In this document: in pieces, positions 1-6,260 of the stretch
How the letters are laid out: each line of letters starts with the position of its first letter
Position numbering within the stretch: the first letter of the stretch is position 1
NCBI GenBank assembly: GCA_947626425.1
Contig: CANQRX010000067.1
Location: forward strand, 1 to 7,453
Length of the DNA stretch: 7,453 nucleotides
Reading direction: 5' to 3'
From: an uncultured Bacilli bacterium
GTDB taxonomy: Bacteria; Bacillota_I; Bacilli_A; RF39; UBA660
Notes under the pieces: generated by a model
What the model saw: only the letters and a program-made list of their open reading frames with translations
Databases searched by the model: none
Told to the model about the DNA's origin: nothing
Position numbers and translations under genes: made by a program

Positions 1-56
1 CTTCAACTAGGAATAAATTTTCCAAGTTTTGCAAAATAATTAAAGATTAAAAATAA

Positions 57-85
57 TTGTTTATGGGGTTAAATCATGGTATACT
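57..85 (+). promoter_or_regulatory. Promoter of the tail-anchored protein gene
   Basis: The -10 hexamer TATACT at 80-85 matches the sigma-A consensus in 5 of 6 positions. It is preceded by a TG dinucleotide at 77-78, forming an extended -10. A weak -35, TTGTTT, lies at 57-62 with a 17-nt spacer. Transcription would begin near 92, leaving a leader of about 15 nt that contains only the ribosome binding site AGGTGAG (97-103). The extended -10 probably compensates for the poor -35. No operator-like palindrome is visible. Confidence 0.6.
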
Positions 86-106
86 TTATTTACAATAGGT
101 GAGAAT

Positions 107-958
107 ATGAGTAATGAAGAATATATAAAAACTCTAGTTAATAAATATCCCAATTTCCAAGGATTATCATGTCATTATGATACTCTTACTTTAGATGACC
201 AAAAAATTGTAATATCTTCTTTAATTTTAGAACAAATTATTTCTGGTAATGAATACTTAAATTCGCGGTTACCAATGCTTAGGCCTCAAGAACTTTTTGA
301 TATTATTACTTGTTATACATATTTGCCAAAAATAAGTAGTGAAAATCCAGAAACAAATTTAGATATTCAAATTAAAAGTATGCGAGCTTTAACTCGAGTA
401 GAAGGGGGAATAGTTAAAAATTATTTATATTATATGGATGAATATGATGTACCTCATTTAACTCAAAATGAAAATGCTTTTTTAGTAGCTAATAATTATC
501 AAACAATCACTTCGACATATCAAAATTATCCAACAATGAAACAGTTAGTTAAAGACATTCCTTCTTTTATTAATTTAGATGAATACCAATTTTATTTAAC
601 CAAACAAGAACTTTTAACTGATGAAGAAAGACTTAGGGTTTATAACTTTGAAAAAATGATGTTTACTTTATATCAAAATCAAAAATATTTAAATCATTCT
701 TTGCATACATTTATTCAAAAATATCTTGATTTAATAAATCAATTAGAAGTTAAAAGCGATAAAAGCATTGAAGCTATTGATGCTCTAGCGAGGTTTCATG
801 AATTACAAAACAATAGTAAAGAAGAAAAAGATAAATCATTTCAACGGCAATTAAAACCTGTTAGTAATAAAGAAGGTTACTTAAATGGTATTGTCTTAAT
901 TGTTATTGTTTGTGGTGTTGGTTTAGCACTAGCTATTTTATTTTTATTAAATAAGTAG
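107..958 (+). CDS. Tail-anchored membrane protein of unknown function
   Basis: I do not recognise this 283-residue protein or assign it to a family. Residues 1 to about 258 are hydrophilic, mostly predicted helix, rich in Asn, Gln, Tyr and Leu, with no signal peptide and no recognisable catalytic motif. A charged stretch (about 230-258) precedes a single hydrophobic segment of about 21 residues (261-281, GIVLIVIVCG...), and only Asn-Lys follows. That is the layout of a C-terminally tail-anchored protein with its body in the cytoplasm. The ATG at 107 follows AGGTGAG at 97-103 and a promoter immediately upstream, so the start is well supported. It ends in TAG, followed by a weak terminator-like hairpin, and appears monocistronic. 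The nearest downstream gene has its own promoter, so no functional link is implied. That it is a real gene is nearly certain; its function is unknown. Confidence 0.85.
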   Translation: MSNEEYIKTLVNKYPNFQGLSCHYDTLTLDDQKIVISSLILEQIISGNEYLNSRLPMLRPQELFDIITCYTYLPKISSENPETNLDIQIKSMRALTRVEGGIVKNYLYYMDEYDVPHLTQNENAFLVANNYQTITSTYQNYPTMKQLVKDIPSFINLDEYQFYLTKQELLTDEERLRVYNFEKMMFTLYQNQKYLNHSLHTFIQKYLDLINQLEVKSDKSIEAIDALARFHELQNNSKEEKDKSFQRQLKPVSNKEGYLNGIVLIVIVCGVGLALAILFLLNK

Positions 959-974
959 TTCAAGTGCTTTTTTT
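953..974 (+). terminator. Weak intrinsic terminator after the tail-anchored protein gene
   Basis: AAGTA (953-957) can pair with TGCTT (965-969), including one G-U pair, around a 7-nt loop. A run of T (968-974) overlaps and follows the right arm, and flanking A/T bases can lengthen the stem. It overlaps the TAG stop codon. The stem is short and GC-poor, so efficiency would be modest. Confidence 0.4.
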
Positions 975-985
975 AATGAAATCCT

Positions 986-1023
986 ATGCCAAATTTTTTT
1001 GCAAATGCAAAGAATTTCGGCAT
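986..1023. repeat. Imperfect inverted repeat (long hairpin)
   Basis: ATGCC (986-990) pairs with GGCAT (1019-1023). AAATT (991-995) pairs with AATTT (1013-1017), leaving C1018 bulged. TTTT (996-999) pairs with AAAG (1009-1012) including one G-U. After a bulged T, GC (1001-1002) pairs with GC (1007-1008) around an AAAT tetraloop. The total is about 16 base pairs with two single-base bulges. No T-run follows on either strand, so it is not a normal intrinsic terminator. It lies between the terminator of the upstream gene and the -35 of the ATPase promoter. It could be an operator, a roadblock or mRNA-end structure, or a small mobile palindromic repeat. Confidence 0.6.
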
Positions 1024-1030
1024 GAAAAGG

Positions 1031-1059
1031 TTGACGGCTGAAATAAAAAATTATAAAAT
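1031..1059 (+). promoter_or_regulatory. Promoter of the ATPase / RNA-repair transcription unit
   Basis: TTGACG at 1031-1036 (5 of 6 to TTGACA) and TAAAAT at 1054-1059 (5 of 6 to TATAAT) are separated by 17 nt. The expected start near 1066 gives a very short leader just ahead of the ribosome binding site AGAAGGG (1070-1076). This position argues that the in-frame upstream ATG at 986 is not used. The promoter should drive the broken ATPase and, by read-through, the kinase-phosphatase-ligase gene. Confidence 0.6.
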
Positions 1060-1081
1060 TTTCTTAGAAAGAAGGGTAACT

Positions 1082-2334
1082 ATGGAAATAAAGCGAGATT
1101 ATTATTTAGAACAATTAAAAACTAGAGAAAACAATAGTTTAATTAAAGTTATAACAGGTCTTAAAAGATGCGGCAAGTCATATTTACTGTTTAATTTATT
1201 TTATAATTATTTAATCGAAAAAGGAATTAATAAATCGCATATTATAACGATTGCTTTAGATGATTTAACTAATGAAAAATTAAGAGATCCATATGAAATG
1301 CTTAATTATTTAAAAAGCAGTATTAAAGATGATGAACTACACTATATATTTTTAGATGAAATTCAGTATCTAAATCGGTTTGAGGAAGTTTTAAATAGTT
1401 TATTGCATATAAAAAATGTTGATGTTTATGTGACTGGAAGTAATTCGAAATTGTTGTCTAAAGATGTTATTACTCAATTTCGAGGCCGTGGTGATGAAAT
1501 TAAAGTTTATCCTTTATCATTTAGAGAATTTTTTTCGGTATATGAAGGAAGTGTTGATGAAGCTTGGGATGATTATTTTAATTATGGAGGAATGCCTTTA
1601 GTTCTTTTATATAAAAATGACTATCAAAAAGTTGATTATTTGAAGGGCTTATTTGATAAAGTATACATTTCGGATATTTTAGAAAGGTATCATATTAAAA
1701 ATAAAATAGAACTTGATGAATTATTAAATATTAATCATCCAATATAGGGTCTTTAACTAATCCTTTAAAATTGTCAAAAATATTTTCTAGCACCAAAGGA
1801 AATAACATAAGTGATAAAACTATCAATAGATATATTGAATATTTGGAAGATGCCTTTTTAATTAGCAAGGTTGCTCGTTATGATATAAAAGGGAAAAAAT
1901 ATATTAATTCTCCGTATAAATATTATTTTGAAGATATTGGGCTTCGTAATGCAAGATTAAATTTTCGGCAAGTCGAGGAGAATCATGTAATGGAAAATAT
2001 AATTTACAATGAACTAAAAGTTAGAGGTTTTATAGTGGATATTGGTGTTGTTAATATTTATGATTATGATAAAAATGGCAAACGAATTTTAAAAAATTAT
2101 GAAGTTGATTTCATTGCGACAAAAGGTAATAATAAATATTATATTCAATCTGCTTTTTCTATTGATAACGTCGATAAATTAGAACAAGAAACTAATTCTC
2201 TTAATAATATAAATGACTCATTTAAAAAAATAATAATTATTAGAAATAACATTAAACCAAGAAAAGATGAAAAGGGAATAACAACAATGGGAATTTATAA
2301 TTTTCTTTTAGATGAAAGAAGTTTAGATTTATAA
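1082..2334 (+). pseudogene. AAA_14/DUF4143-type ATPase, broken by a frameshift
   Basis: This is a roughly 417-residue P-loop ATPase of the AAA_14 + DUF4143 architecture common in Firmicutes; the substrate of such proteins is generally unknown. The first part (1082-1747, 221 residues) has Walker A GLKRCGKS (26-33), Walker B YIFLDEIQ (88-95, Asp92/Glu93), a sensor-like TGSNS (118-122), an arginine-finger-like FRGR (133-136) and the family GGMP motif (169-172). It then reads into a TAG at 1745. The remainder, DUF4143, continues in the next frame from about 1735 (SSNIGSLTNP...) to the TAA at 2332. It keeps YLEDAFLI, YYFEDIGLRNA and a nuclease-like EVDF...YYIQSA segment. The family sequence is continuous across the join apart from one missing base near 1726-1734, so a one-base deletion (or sequencing error) is the simplest explanation. 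The ATG at 1082 is chosen over 986 because AGAAGGG lies 5 nt upstream of it. Everything else is undamaged, so the lesion is recent or artefactual. Confidence 0.85.
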
Positions 2335-2344
2335 ACTAAAATTT

Positions 2345-2361
2345 AAGGAGGAATGTTGATG
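2345..2361 (+). promoter_or_regulatory. Strong ribosome binding site that decides the RNA-repair gene start
   Basis: AAGGAGG (2345-2351) is a near-perfect anti-Shine-Dalgarno match. Two in-frame ATGs follow, at 2353 and 2359. Only the second has normal spacing (7 nt), so the annotated protein begins MRKLVILRG. The site is stronger than those of the neighbouring genes, suggesting efficient translation from a shared mRNA with the ATPase. Confidence 0.75.
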
Positions 2362-4539
2362 CGAAAGTTAGTTATTTTAAGAGGACCGATGGGATCAGGA
2401 AAAAGCACTTTTATAAAGGAAAATGGTTTAGAAATATATACATTAAGTACTGATAATATAAGACTTTTATTTAATTCTTTAGAAATGACTAGTAGTTACC
2501 GAGAAGTCATACCGCAGTTTAATAATAAAAAAGTTTGGGATTTACTTTTTTATTTATTAGAAGAAAGAATGAAAAAAGGTGAGTTTACAATTATTGATGC
2601 TGTCCATGCTTTTTATGATGAATCTTTAATAAAATATAAAAAATTCGCGGAGAAATATCGTTATAGATTGTATATTTTAGATTTTACAAATATTTCTAAA
2701 GAAGAGTTGTATAAAAGAAATTTAAATCGTGAAGAATATAAAATTGTTCCCGAATATGCTATTGATAGAGTTTGTAACGCATTTTCTAGGGTAGTGATAC
2801 CTTCTTCTTTTCAAATTGTAAAACCGGAAAATTTTAGTGATATAATCAAAAATGTTCCCAAAGATTTTAATAACTTTCAACATATCCATATTTTGGGCGA
2901 TATTCATGGGTGCTATAGGGCTTTAAAAGAATATTTTGATAAATATAAAATAGAAAAAAATGATGCTTATATATTTGTTGGTGATTATTTTGATCGCGGA
3001 GTAGAAAATGCAAATACGTTTAATTACCTTAGAGAACTAATGAAGAATGATAATATGTTTTTTTTAGTTGGTAACCATGAAGATAAATTATATAAATATG
3101 CTTGTGATGATGATTTTAAAATGGATTATGATTTAAAAAATACGATAGAAGAGTTTGAAAATAACCATATCAAAAAAAGCGAGATTCGGGGTTTTATTAA
3201 ATCATTATCGCAGATTGTTTATTTTAAATTTGGTAATAAAGTTTATTTGGTGTCACATGGAGGATTGCCTTATTTTCCTAAACGTTCTTTAGATTTTTAT
3301 AGTACAAATTCTTTAATTTATGGAGTTTGTGCATATGATGTAAATATTGATAAATTGTACGATGATTTTATGAAGCAAAGTAAGCAAAAAATTTATCAAG
3401 TTCATGGCCATCGAAACTACTATAAATTGAAATACAATGTATATCCTTATTCATTAAATCTAGAAGGTGATATAGAACATGGAGGGTCTTTAAGAATTTT
3501 AACATTAAATAAAAATGCTAAATCATCTTTAAAAGAAATTAAAAATAAGGTTTATAATCCTAATTTAATTCAAGAAACAAAAGTTTATAATTTGGTAATT
3601 GATTTAAGAAAAAATAAATATATTTTTGAAAAACAATTAGATGATAACCTTTCTTCATTTAATTTTTCGAAAGAAGCTTTTTATAATAGAATTTGGGATA
3701 ATATAACTACGCAAGCAAGAGGACTATTTATTGATGTTAAAAATAGTAAAATAGTAGCTAGAAGCTATAACAAATTTTTTAATATTAATGAAAGAAAAGA
3801 AACAAAATTAGAAGAATTAGAAAATCTATTAGTATTTCCTGTTAATTTTTATTTAAAATATAATGGTTTTTTAGGAATATTATCGATTTATAATGATGAA
3901 TTATTTTTTGCTTCTAAGTCAACAAACACAGGTAATTATGTAAATTATTTTCAAGAAATATTTTTTAAAATTTTTAATGCTAAGCAAATAAAGCAAATTA
4001 AAAATAAACTAATTAAAGAAAATTTAACTTTTGTTTTCGAAGTTATTGACCCTGTTAATGATCCACATATTATAAAGTATGACAAAGAAGCAATAATTTT
4101 GCTTGATGCAATTAAAAATGATGTTGAATTTTCAAAAATTGATTATTTAGAATTAAAACATTTTGCTGAAGAAATTAATGTTGTAATAAAGGATCAAAGT
4201 TATATTGCTCGAAGTTTAAAAGATTTTAAAAAAATTTATGAAGAAATTAGTCAAACCGATTTTAAATACCAAGATAATTATGTGGAAGGTTTTGTAATTG
4301 AAGATATGAATAATTTAATGGTTAAATTTAAAACTGCTTACTATAGTGAATGGAAATATTTACGCAATAAGATGGAAAGTGCTATAAAAAATAATAATTA
4401 TAATTTAAAATGTCAAACTGATTTAGAAAAAAATTTTATGATTTATTTAGAAAATAAATATAAAAATAAAAATGTGGATATTGAATCGGTTAATATAATT
4501 GAAGAACGGGAGAAATATTTTCAAACTTCTAATCAGTAG
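2359..4539 (+). CDS. RNA kinase-phosphatase-ligase fusion (Pnkp/Trl1-like RNA repair enzyme)
   Basis: This trifunctional RNA repair protein of 726 residues should phosphorylate 5'-OH ends, remove 3'/2' phosphates and seal RNA. Residues 1-165 are a P-loop polynucleotide kinase: GPMGSGKST (9-17), a STD catalytic Asp32 and IIDAVH near 80. Residues 176-390 are a calcineurin-like phosphatase: GDIHG (Asp181, His183), GDYFDRG (Asp209, Asp212, Arg213), GNHE (Asn239, His240), SHGG (His300) and HGH (349-351). Residues 405-726 are an Rnl1-type ligase: ARGLF (Arg454), SYNKFFN, motif I KYNG with nucleotidyl Lys500, FVFEVIDP (Glu561), VEGF (Glu643) and KFK (656-658). Bacterial Pnkp also runs kinase-phosphatase-ligase, but its ligase is of another type. 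The Rnl1-like end recalls fungal tRNA ligase Trl1, whose order is ligase-kinase-phosphodiesterase. I see no Hen1 methyltransferase gene nearby. The ATG at 2359 is preferred over 2353 because AAGGAGG (2345-2351) is 7 nt from it and only 1 nt from the other. It probably shares the ATPase transcript. Domain calls are firm; the substrate is unknown. Confidence 0.93.
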   Translation: MRKLVILRGPMGSGKSTFIKENGLEIYTLSTDNIRLLFNSLEMTSSYREVIPQFNNKKVWDLLFYLLEERMKKGEFTIIDAVHAFYDESLIKYKKFAEKYRYRLYILDFTNISKEELYKRNLNREEYKIVPEYAIDRVCNAFSRVVIPSSFQIVKPENFSDIIKNVPKDFNNFQHIHILGDIHGCYRALKEYFDKYKIEKNDAYIFVGDYFDRGVENANTFNYLRELMKNDNMFFLVGNHEDKLYKYACDDDFKMDYDLKNTIEEFENNHIKKSEIRGFIKSLSQIVYFKFGNKVYLVSHGGLPYFPKRSLDFYSTNSLIYGVCAYDVNIDKLYDDFMKQSKQKIYQVHGHRNYYKLKYNVYPYSLNLEGDIEHGGSLRILTLNKNAKSSLKEIKNKVYNPNLIQETKVYNLVIDLRKNKYIFEKQLDDNLSSFNFSKEAFYNRIWDNITTQARGLFIDVKNSKIVARSYNKFFNINERKETKLEELENLLVFPVNFYLKYNGFLGILSIYNDELFFASKSTNTGNYVNYFQEIFFKIFNAKQIKQIKNKLIKENLTFVFEVIDPVNDPHIIKYDKEAIILLDAIKNDVEFSKIDYLELKHFAEEINVVIKDQSYIARSLKDFKKIYEEISQTDFKYQDNYVEGFVIEDMNNLMVKFKTAYYSEWKYLRNKMESAIKNNNYNLKCQTDLEKNFMIYLENKYKNKNVDIESVNIIEEREKYFQTSNQ

Positions 4540-4569
4540 AAAAATGGATTAATTGTTTTCCTAATAGAT

Positions 4570-4600
4570 AAAAAAATAGGGTTACTTTTCCCTATTTATT
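4570..4600. terminator. Bidirectional terminator between RNA-repair gene and toxin gene
   Basis: AAATAGGG (4574-4581) pairs perfectly with CCCTATTT (4590-4597) around an 8-nt loop. On the minus strand the stem is followed by seven T's (from A-run 4570-4576), a classic intrinsic terminator for the toxin-antitoxin operon. The plus strand has a weaker T-rich tail (TTTATTTAA) for the kinase-phosphatase-ligase gene. The stem overlaps the toxin's TAG stop codon at 4592-4594, a compact convergent arrangement. Confidence 0.85.
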
Positions 4601-4900
4601 TAATACTTCGCTATGACTACCAGTTGCAACAAGTAAAAGCACTAAATTATTATTAATGTATTTATATACTAGTAGCCAATCTGGTTTTAAATGGCACTCC
4701 ATACAATCTCTGTAAGTTTTATCGTTTATTAAATGATGGTTTTTGTATTTTGGCTCTAACTTCTCATAATTTGCTAGTTTTGTTATTATTTCTATTAATA
4801 AATTAGTATCTTTACCTTGTTTAACAATATTCTTTAATTGCATTTTAAAAGCACTAGTATAATCTATTCGGCATTTTGTGTTTAAGTTAAAATTAATCAT
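4592..4900 (-). CDS. yafQ: YafQ-type mRNA interferase toxin (RelE/ParE superfamily)
   Basis: This 102-residue type II toxin of the YafQ branch should cut mRNA in the ribosomal A site and arrest translation when its antitoxin is degraded. The C-terminal half carries the YafQ signature: YKNHHLIND (52-60), then CHLKPDWLLVYKY (69-81) and ATGSHSEVL (92-100). By alignment from memory with E. coli YafQ, His56, His70, Asp74 and His96 fall at the known active-site His50, His63, Asp67 and His87, with Trp75 also conserved, so catalysis should be intact. The ATG overlaps the antitoxin's TAA by 8 nt (ATGATTAA), giving translational coupling. A weak AAGG lies upstream inside the antitoxin gene. The length matches the family's usual 90-100 residues, with a slightly longer N-terminus. 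The gene ends inside the shared terminator hairpin. Confidence in the family is high; the cleavage specificity cannot be read from sequence. Confidence 0.93.
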   Translation of the reverse strand: MINFNLNTKCRIDYTSAFKMQLKNIVKQGKDTNLLIEIITKLANYEKLEPKYKNHHLINDKTYRDCMECHLKPDWLLVYKYINNNLVLLLVATGSHSEVLNK

Positions 4901-5186
4901 CTAATATAGACCTTAGCATTTCATTCGCATTATTATAGCCCTTTCTTTTGCCATCTTTGTACTCTTTTTCTATAATTACACTTTCTTTCAATGCATTTTC
5001 TAACTCATCACTAAATAATGGTGTAGATATTTCAAAAGGTACAGCTTTTCTTTTAATGACTTGTTTTAAAGTCATATTAATTAATGTAGTCATATTTAAA
5101 CCTAAATCTTTTAAAATTTTTGTAGCTTCTTCTTTGTCTTTTGGGTCAACGTGAACATTTATAATACCATTTGTTAATGTTTCCAT
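4893..5186 (-). CDS. dinJ: DinJ/RelB-family antitoxin
   Basis: This is a 97-residue antitoxin partner of the YafQ-type toxin. Residues about 9-53 form a RelB/DinJ ribbon-helix-helix DNA-binding domain: a beta strand INVHVD, a helix KEEATKILKDLGLNMTTL, and a second helix INMTLKQVIKRKAVPFEI ending in the PFEI motif typical of DinJ. The acidic, charged C-terminal part (about 55-97) should wrap and neutralise the toxin. The usual start call would be GTG at 5195. However, AGAGGTG (5199-5193) overlaps that codon and sits 6 nt from ATG 5186, so I use the ATG. The antitoxin comes first in the operon, as is normal, and overlaps the toxin start by 8 nt. It probably represses its own promoter at the TGATAT-N7-ATATCA palindrome over the -10, with the toxin as co-repressor. 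Confidence 0.93.
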   Translation of the reverse strand: METLTNGIINVHVDPKDKEEATKILKDLGLNMTTLINMTLKQVIKRKAVPFEISTPLFSDELENALKESVIIEKEYKDGKRKGYNNANEMLRSILDD

Positions 5187-5206
5187 ATGTAACACCTCTT
5201 TTTCTC

Positions 5207-5245
5207 TGATATCAAGATTATATCATACCTTTTACAAATTATCAA
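5207..5245 (-). promoter_or_regulatory. dinJ-yafQ promoter and palindromic operator
   Basis: Read on the minus strand, TTGATA (5245-5240, 5 of 6) and a perfect TATAAT (5222-5217) are spaced by 17 nt, one of the strongest promoters in the window. An inverted repeat, TGATAT (5207-5212) and ATATCA (5220-5225) with a 7-nt centre, covers the -10 and the expected start site. This is the geometry expected for autorepression by a ribbon-helix-helix antitoxin, alone or with its toxin bound. The promoter call is well supported; the operator role is inferred. Confidence 0.75.
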
Positions 5246-5298
5246 TCTGCTATATATACATTAGATAGATAAATAATGGATATATTTATATTATATGT

Positions 5299-5333
5299 AA
5301 TTTTAATTTTATGAATCCAAAAAATTTAAAATT
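5299..5333. repeat. All-AT hairpin between the toxin-antitoxin operon and fic
   Basis: AATTTTAA (5299-5306) pairs with TTAAAATT (5326-5333), and TTTT (5307-5310) with AAAA (5321-5324), leaving one bulged T and a 10-nt loop. The stem has 12 A-T pairs and no G-C pair. It lies between two divergent promoters and may separate them, but such structures arise easily in DNA this AT-rich. Confidence 0.35.
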
Positions 5334-5375
5334 AATGTAAAAAAACTTGCTAATATTAAAATAAAACGGATTACT

Positions 5376-5381
5376 TATAAT
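5376..5381 (+). promoter_or_regulatory. Candidate -10 element for the first fic gene
   Basis: A perfect TATAAT would start transcription near 5388, about 43 nt before the AGGGGGAG ribosome binding site. No acceptable -35 exists at 16-18 nt; the nearest, TTGCTA at 5347-5352, is 23 nt away. The promoter is therefore either weak, activator-dependent or a chance match in AT-rich DNA. Confidence 0.35.
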
Positions 5382-5430
5382 AATTGTTTAAGTTAAATTA
5401 AAGACTTTTAGTTAAAAATTTGTTAAAATT

Positions 5431-5458
5431 AGGGGGAGTGGTGATGAAAAAATGTTAA
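5431..5458 (+). promoter_or_regulatory. Ribosome binding site with 4-codon leader ORF overlapping the fic start
   Basis: AGGGGGAG (5431-5438) is ideally placed (5 nt) for ATG 5444, which opens a tiny ORF, Met-Lys-Lys-Cys-stop (5444-5458). Its TAA overlaps the fic ATG at 5452 in ATGTTAA. From the same site the fic ATG is 13 nt away, which is long. Fic may therefore be translated by reinitiation after the leader. Alternatively, a change in the A6 run (5447-5452) that added one A would fuse the leader to fic in frame as Met-Lys-Lys-Met-Leu. Confidence 0.5.
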
Positions 5459-6201
5459 CTACAAAAATAAAACAGGAGTTAATTGAACAGCGAAAATCAA
5501 AATTTAAGGGTAATATTTATCATTATTCGCAAGTTAATTTTGCTTATAATTCTAATAAAATTGAGGGTGGACGGTTAACTGAAGACGAAACGGAAGAAAT
5601 TTTTGAGACTAATTCTTTTATTCCCAAAAATGATGAGGTTATTAAATTTAATGATTTAACAGAAATGAAGAATCATTTTCGGCTTTTTGATTATTGTTTA
5701 AATGTTATTGATGAAGAATTATCTAAAGAAATGATGATTAAGATGAATATGATATTGAAAAGAAATACAACTGATGAAGAAAATCCTCGTTATAATGTTG
5801 GTGGATTTAAAATCGTTCCCAATAAAATTGGTCTTATTAATGTTATTAACACATCTAAACCCGAAGATGTAGAAAAAGATATTGATAACTTATTAAGAAA
5901 ATATCAGCAATTATCTAAAGTGACGATTGAAGATATTATTGATTTTCATTATCAATTCGAACGGATTCATCCTTTTGGGGATGGAAATGGCCGAGTAGGT
6001 AGAATGATAATGTTTAAAGAATGTTTAAAAAATGATATTATGCCTTTTATTGTTTTAGACAAAGATAAGCCTTATTATATGCGAGGTTTAAAAAATTATC
6101 AAAGTGATAAAATGTTTTTAATAGATACGATAAAACATGAACAAGATTTATATGAGGCCGTAGCTCAAGAAATGTTAACCTTTAAATTAGAAGAAAAGTA
6201 A
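5452..6201 (+). CDS. Fic family protein adenylyltransferase (class II, N-terminal inhibitory motif)
   Basis: This 249-residue Fic-domain enzyme should transfer AMP (or another nucleotide-derived group) from a nucleotide cofactor onto a hydroxyl of a target protein in the cytoplasm. The core motif HPFGDGNGRVGR is complete at residues 173-184: catalytic His173, metal-binding Asp177, the phosphate-binding GNG and Arg184. An N-terminal inhibitory motif, SNKIEG (Ser34 to Gly39, pattern S/T-x-x-x-E-G), marks class II Fic proteins. In these the Glu normally blocks productive ATP binding, so no separate antitoxin is needed. The tract around residues 112-125 (NPRYNVGGFKIVPN) fits the target-docking flap. 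The length is slightly short for standalone Fic proteins, with no extra C-terminal DNA-binding or TPR domain. The start at ATG 5452 is the only ATG in frame ahead of the inhibitory helix, but it has poor ribosome-binding spacing. It is followed by a weak terminator. The target is unknown. Family call firm. Confidence 0.92.
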   Translation: MLTTKIKQELIEQRKSKFKGNIYHYSQVNFAYNSNKIEGGRLTEDETEEIFETNSFIPKNDEVIKFNDLTEMKNHFRLFDYCLNVIDEELSKEMMIKMNMILKRNTTDEENPRYNVGGFKIVPNKIGLINVINTSKPEDVEKDIDNLLRKYQQLSKVTIEDIIDFHYQFERIHPFGDGNGRVGRMIMFKECLKNDIMPFIVLDKDKPYYMRGLKNYQSDKMFLIDTIKHEQDLYEAVAQEMLTFKLEEK

Positions 6202-6222
6202 TTGTTATCAATTTCGTGGCAG

Positions 6223-6254
6223 TTTTAATGTGTAATGTCATTAAAGAAGTTTTT
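6223..6254 (+). terminator. Weak intrinsic terminator after the first fic gene
   Basis: TTTTAATG (6223-6230) pairs with CATTAAAG (6239-6246), with one G-U pair at the base, around an 8-nt loop. Five T's follow at 6250-6254 after a 3-nt gap. The stem is AT-rich, so termination may be partial, but the position 22 nt after the fic stop is right. Confidence 0.45.
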
Positions 6255-6260
6255 AAAAGA

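Noticed and set aside
986..1081. N-terminal 32-residue extension of the ATPase from ATG 986
   Set aside because: It runs through the 986-1023 hairpin and the likely promoter, and has no ribosome binding site. ATG 1082 has AGAAGGG 5 nt upstream and matches the usual start of the family.
1771..2334. Independent gene starting at TTG 1771
   Set aside because: There is no ribosome binding site, and family sequence continues upstream of the TTG in the same frame (SSNIGSLTNP...). It is the second half of the frameshifted ATPase.
2722..2907. Minus-strand 61-residue open frame
   Set aside because: It lies opposite the kinase/phosphatase junction of the RNA-repair gene and has no ribosome binding site or recognisable motif, so it is a shadow frame.
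4948..5154. Plus-strand 68-residue open frame
   Set aside because: It is fully antisense to the DinJ-like antitoxin, whose family assignment is clear.
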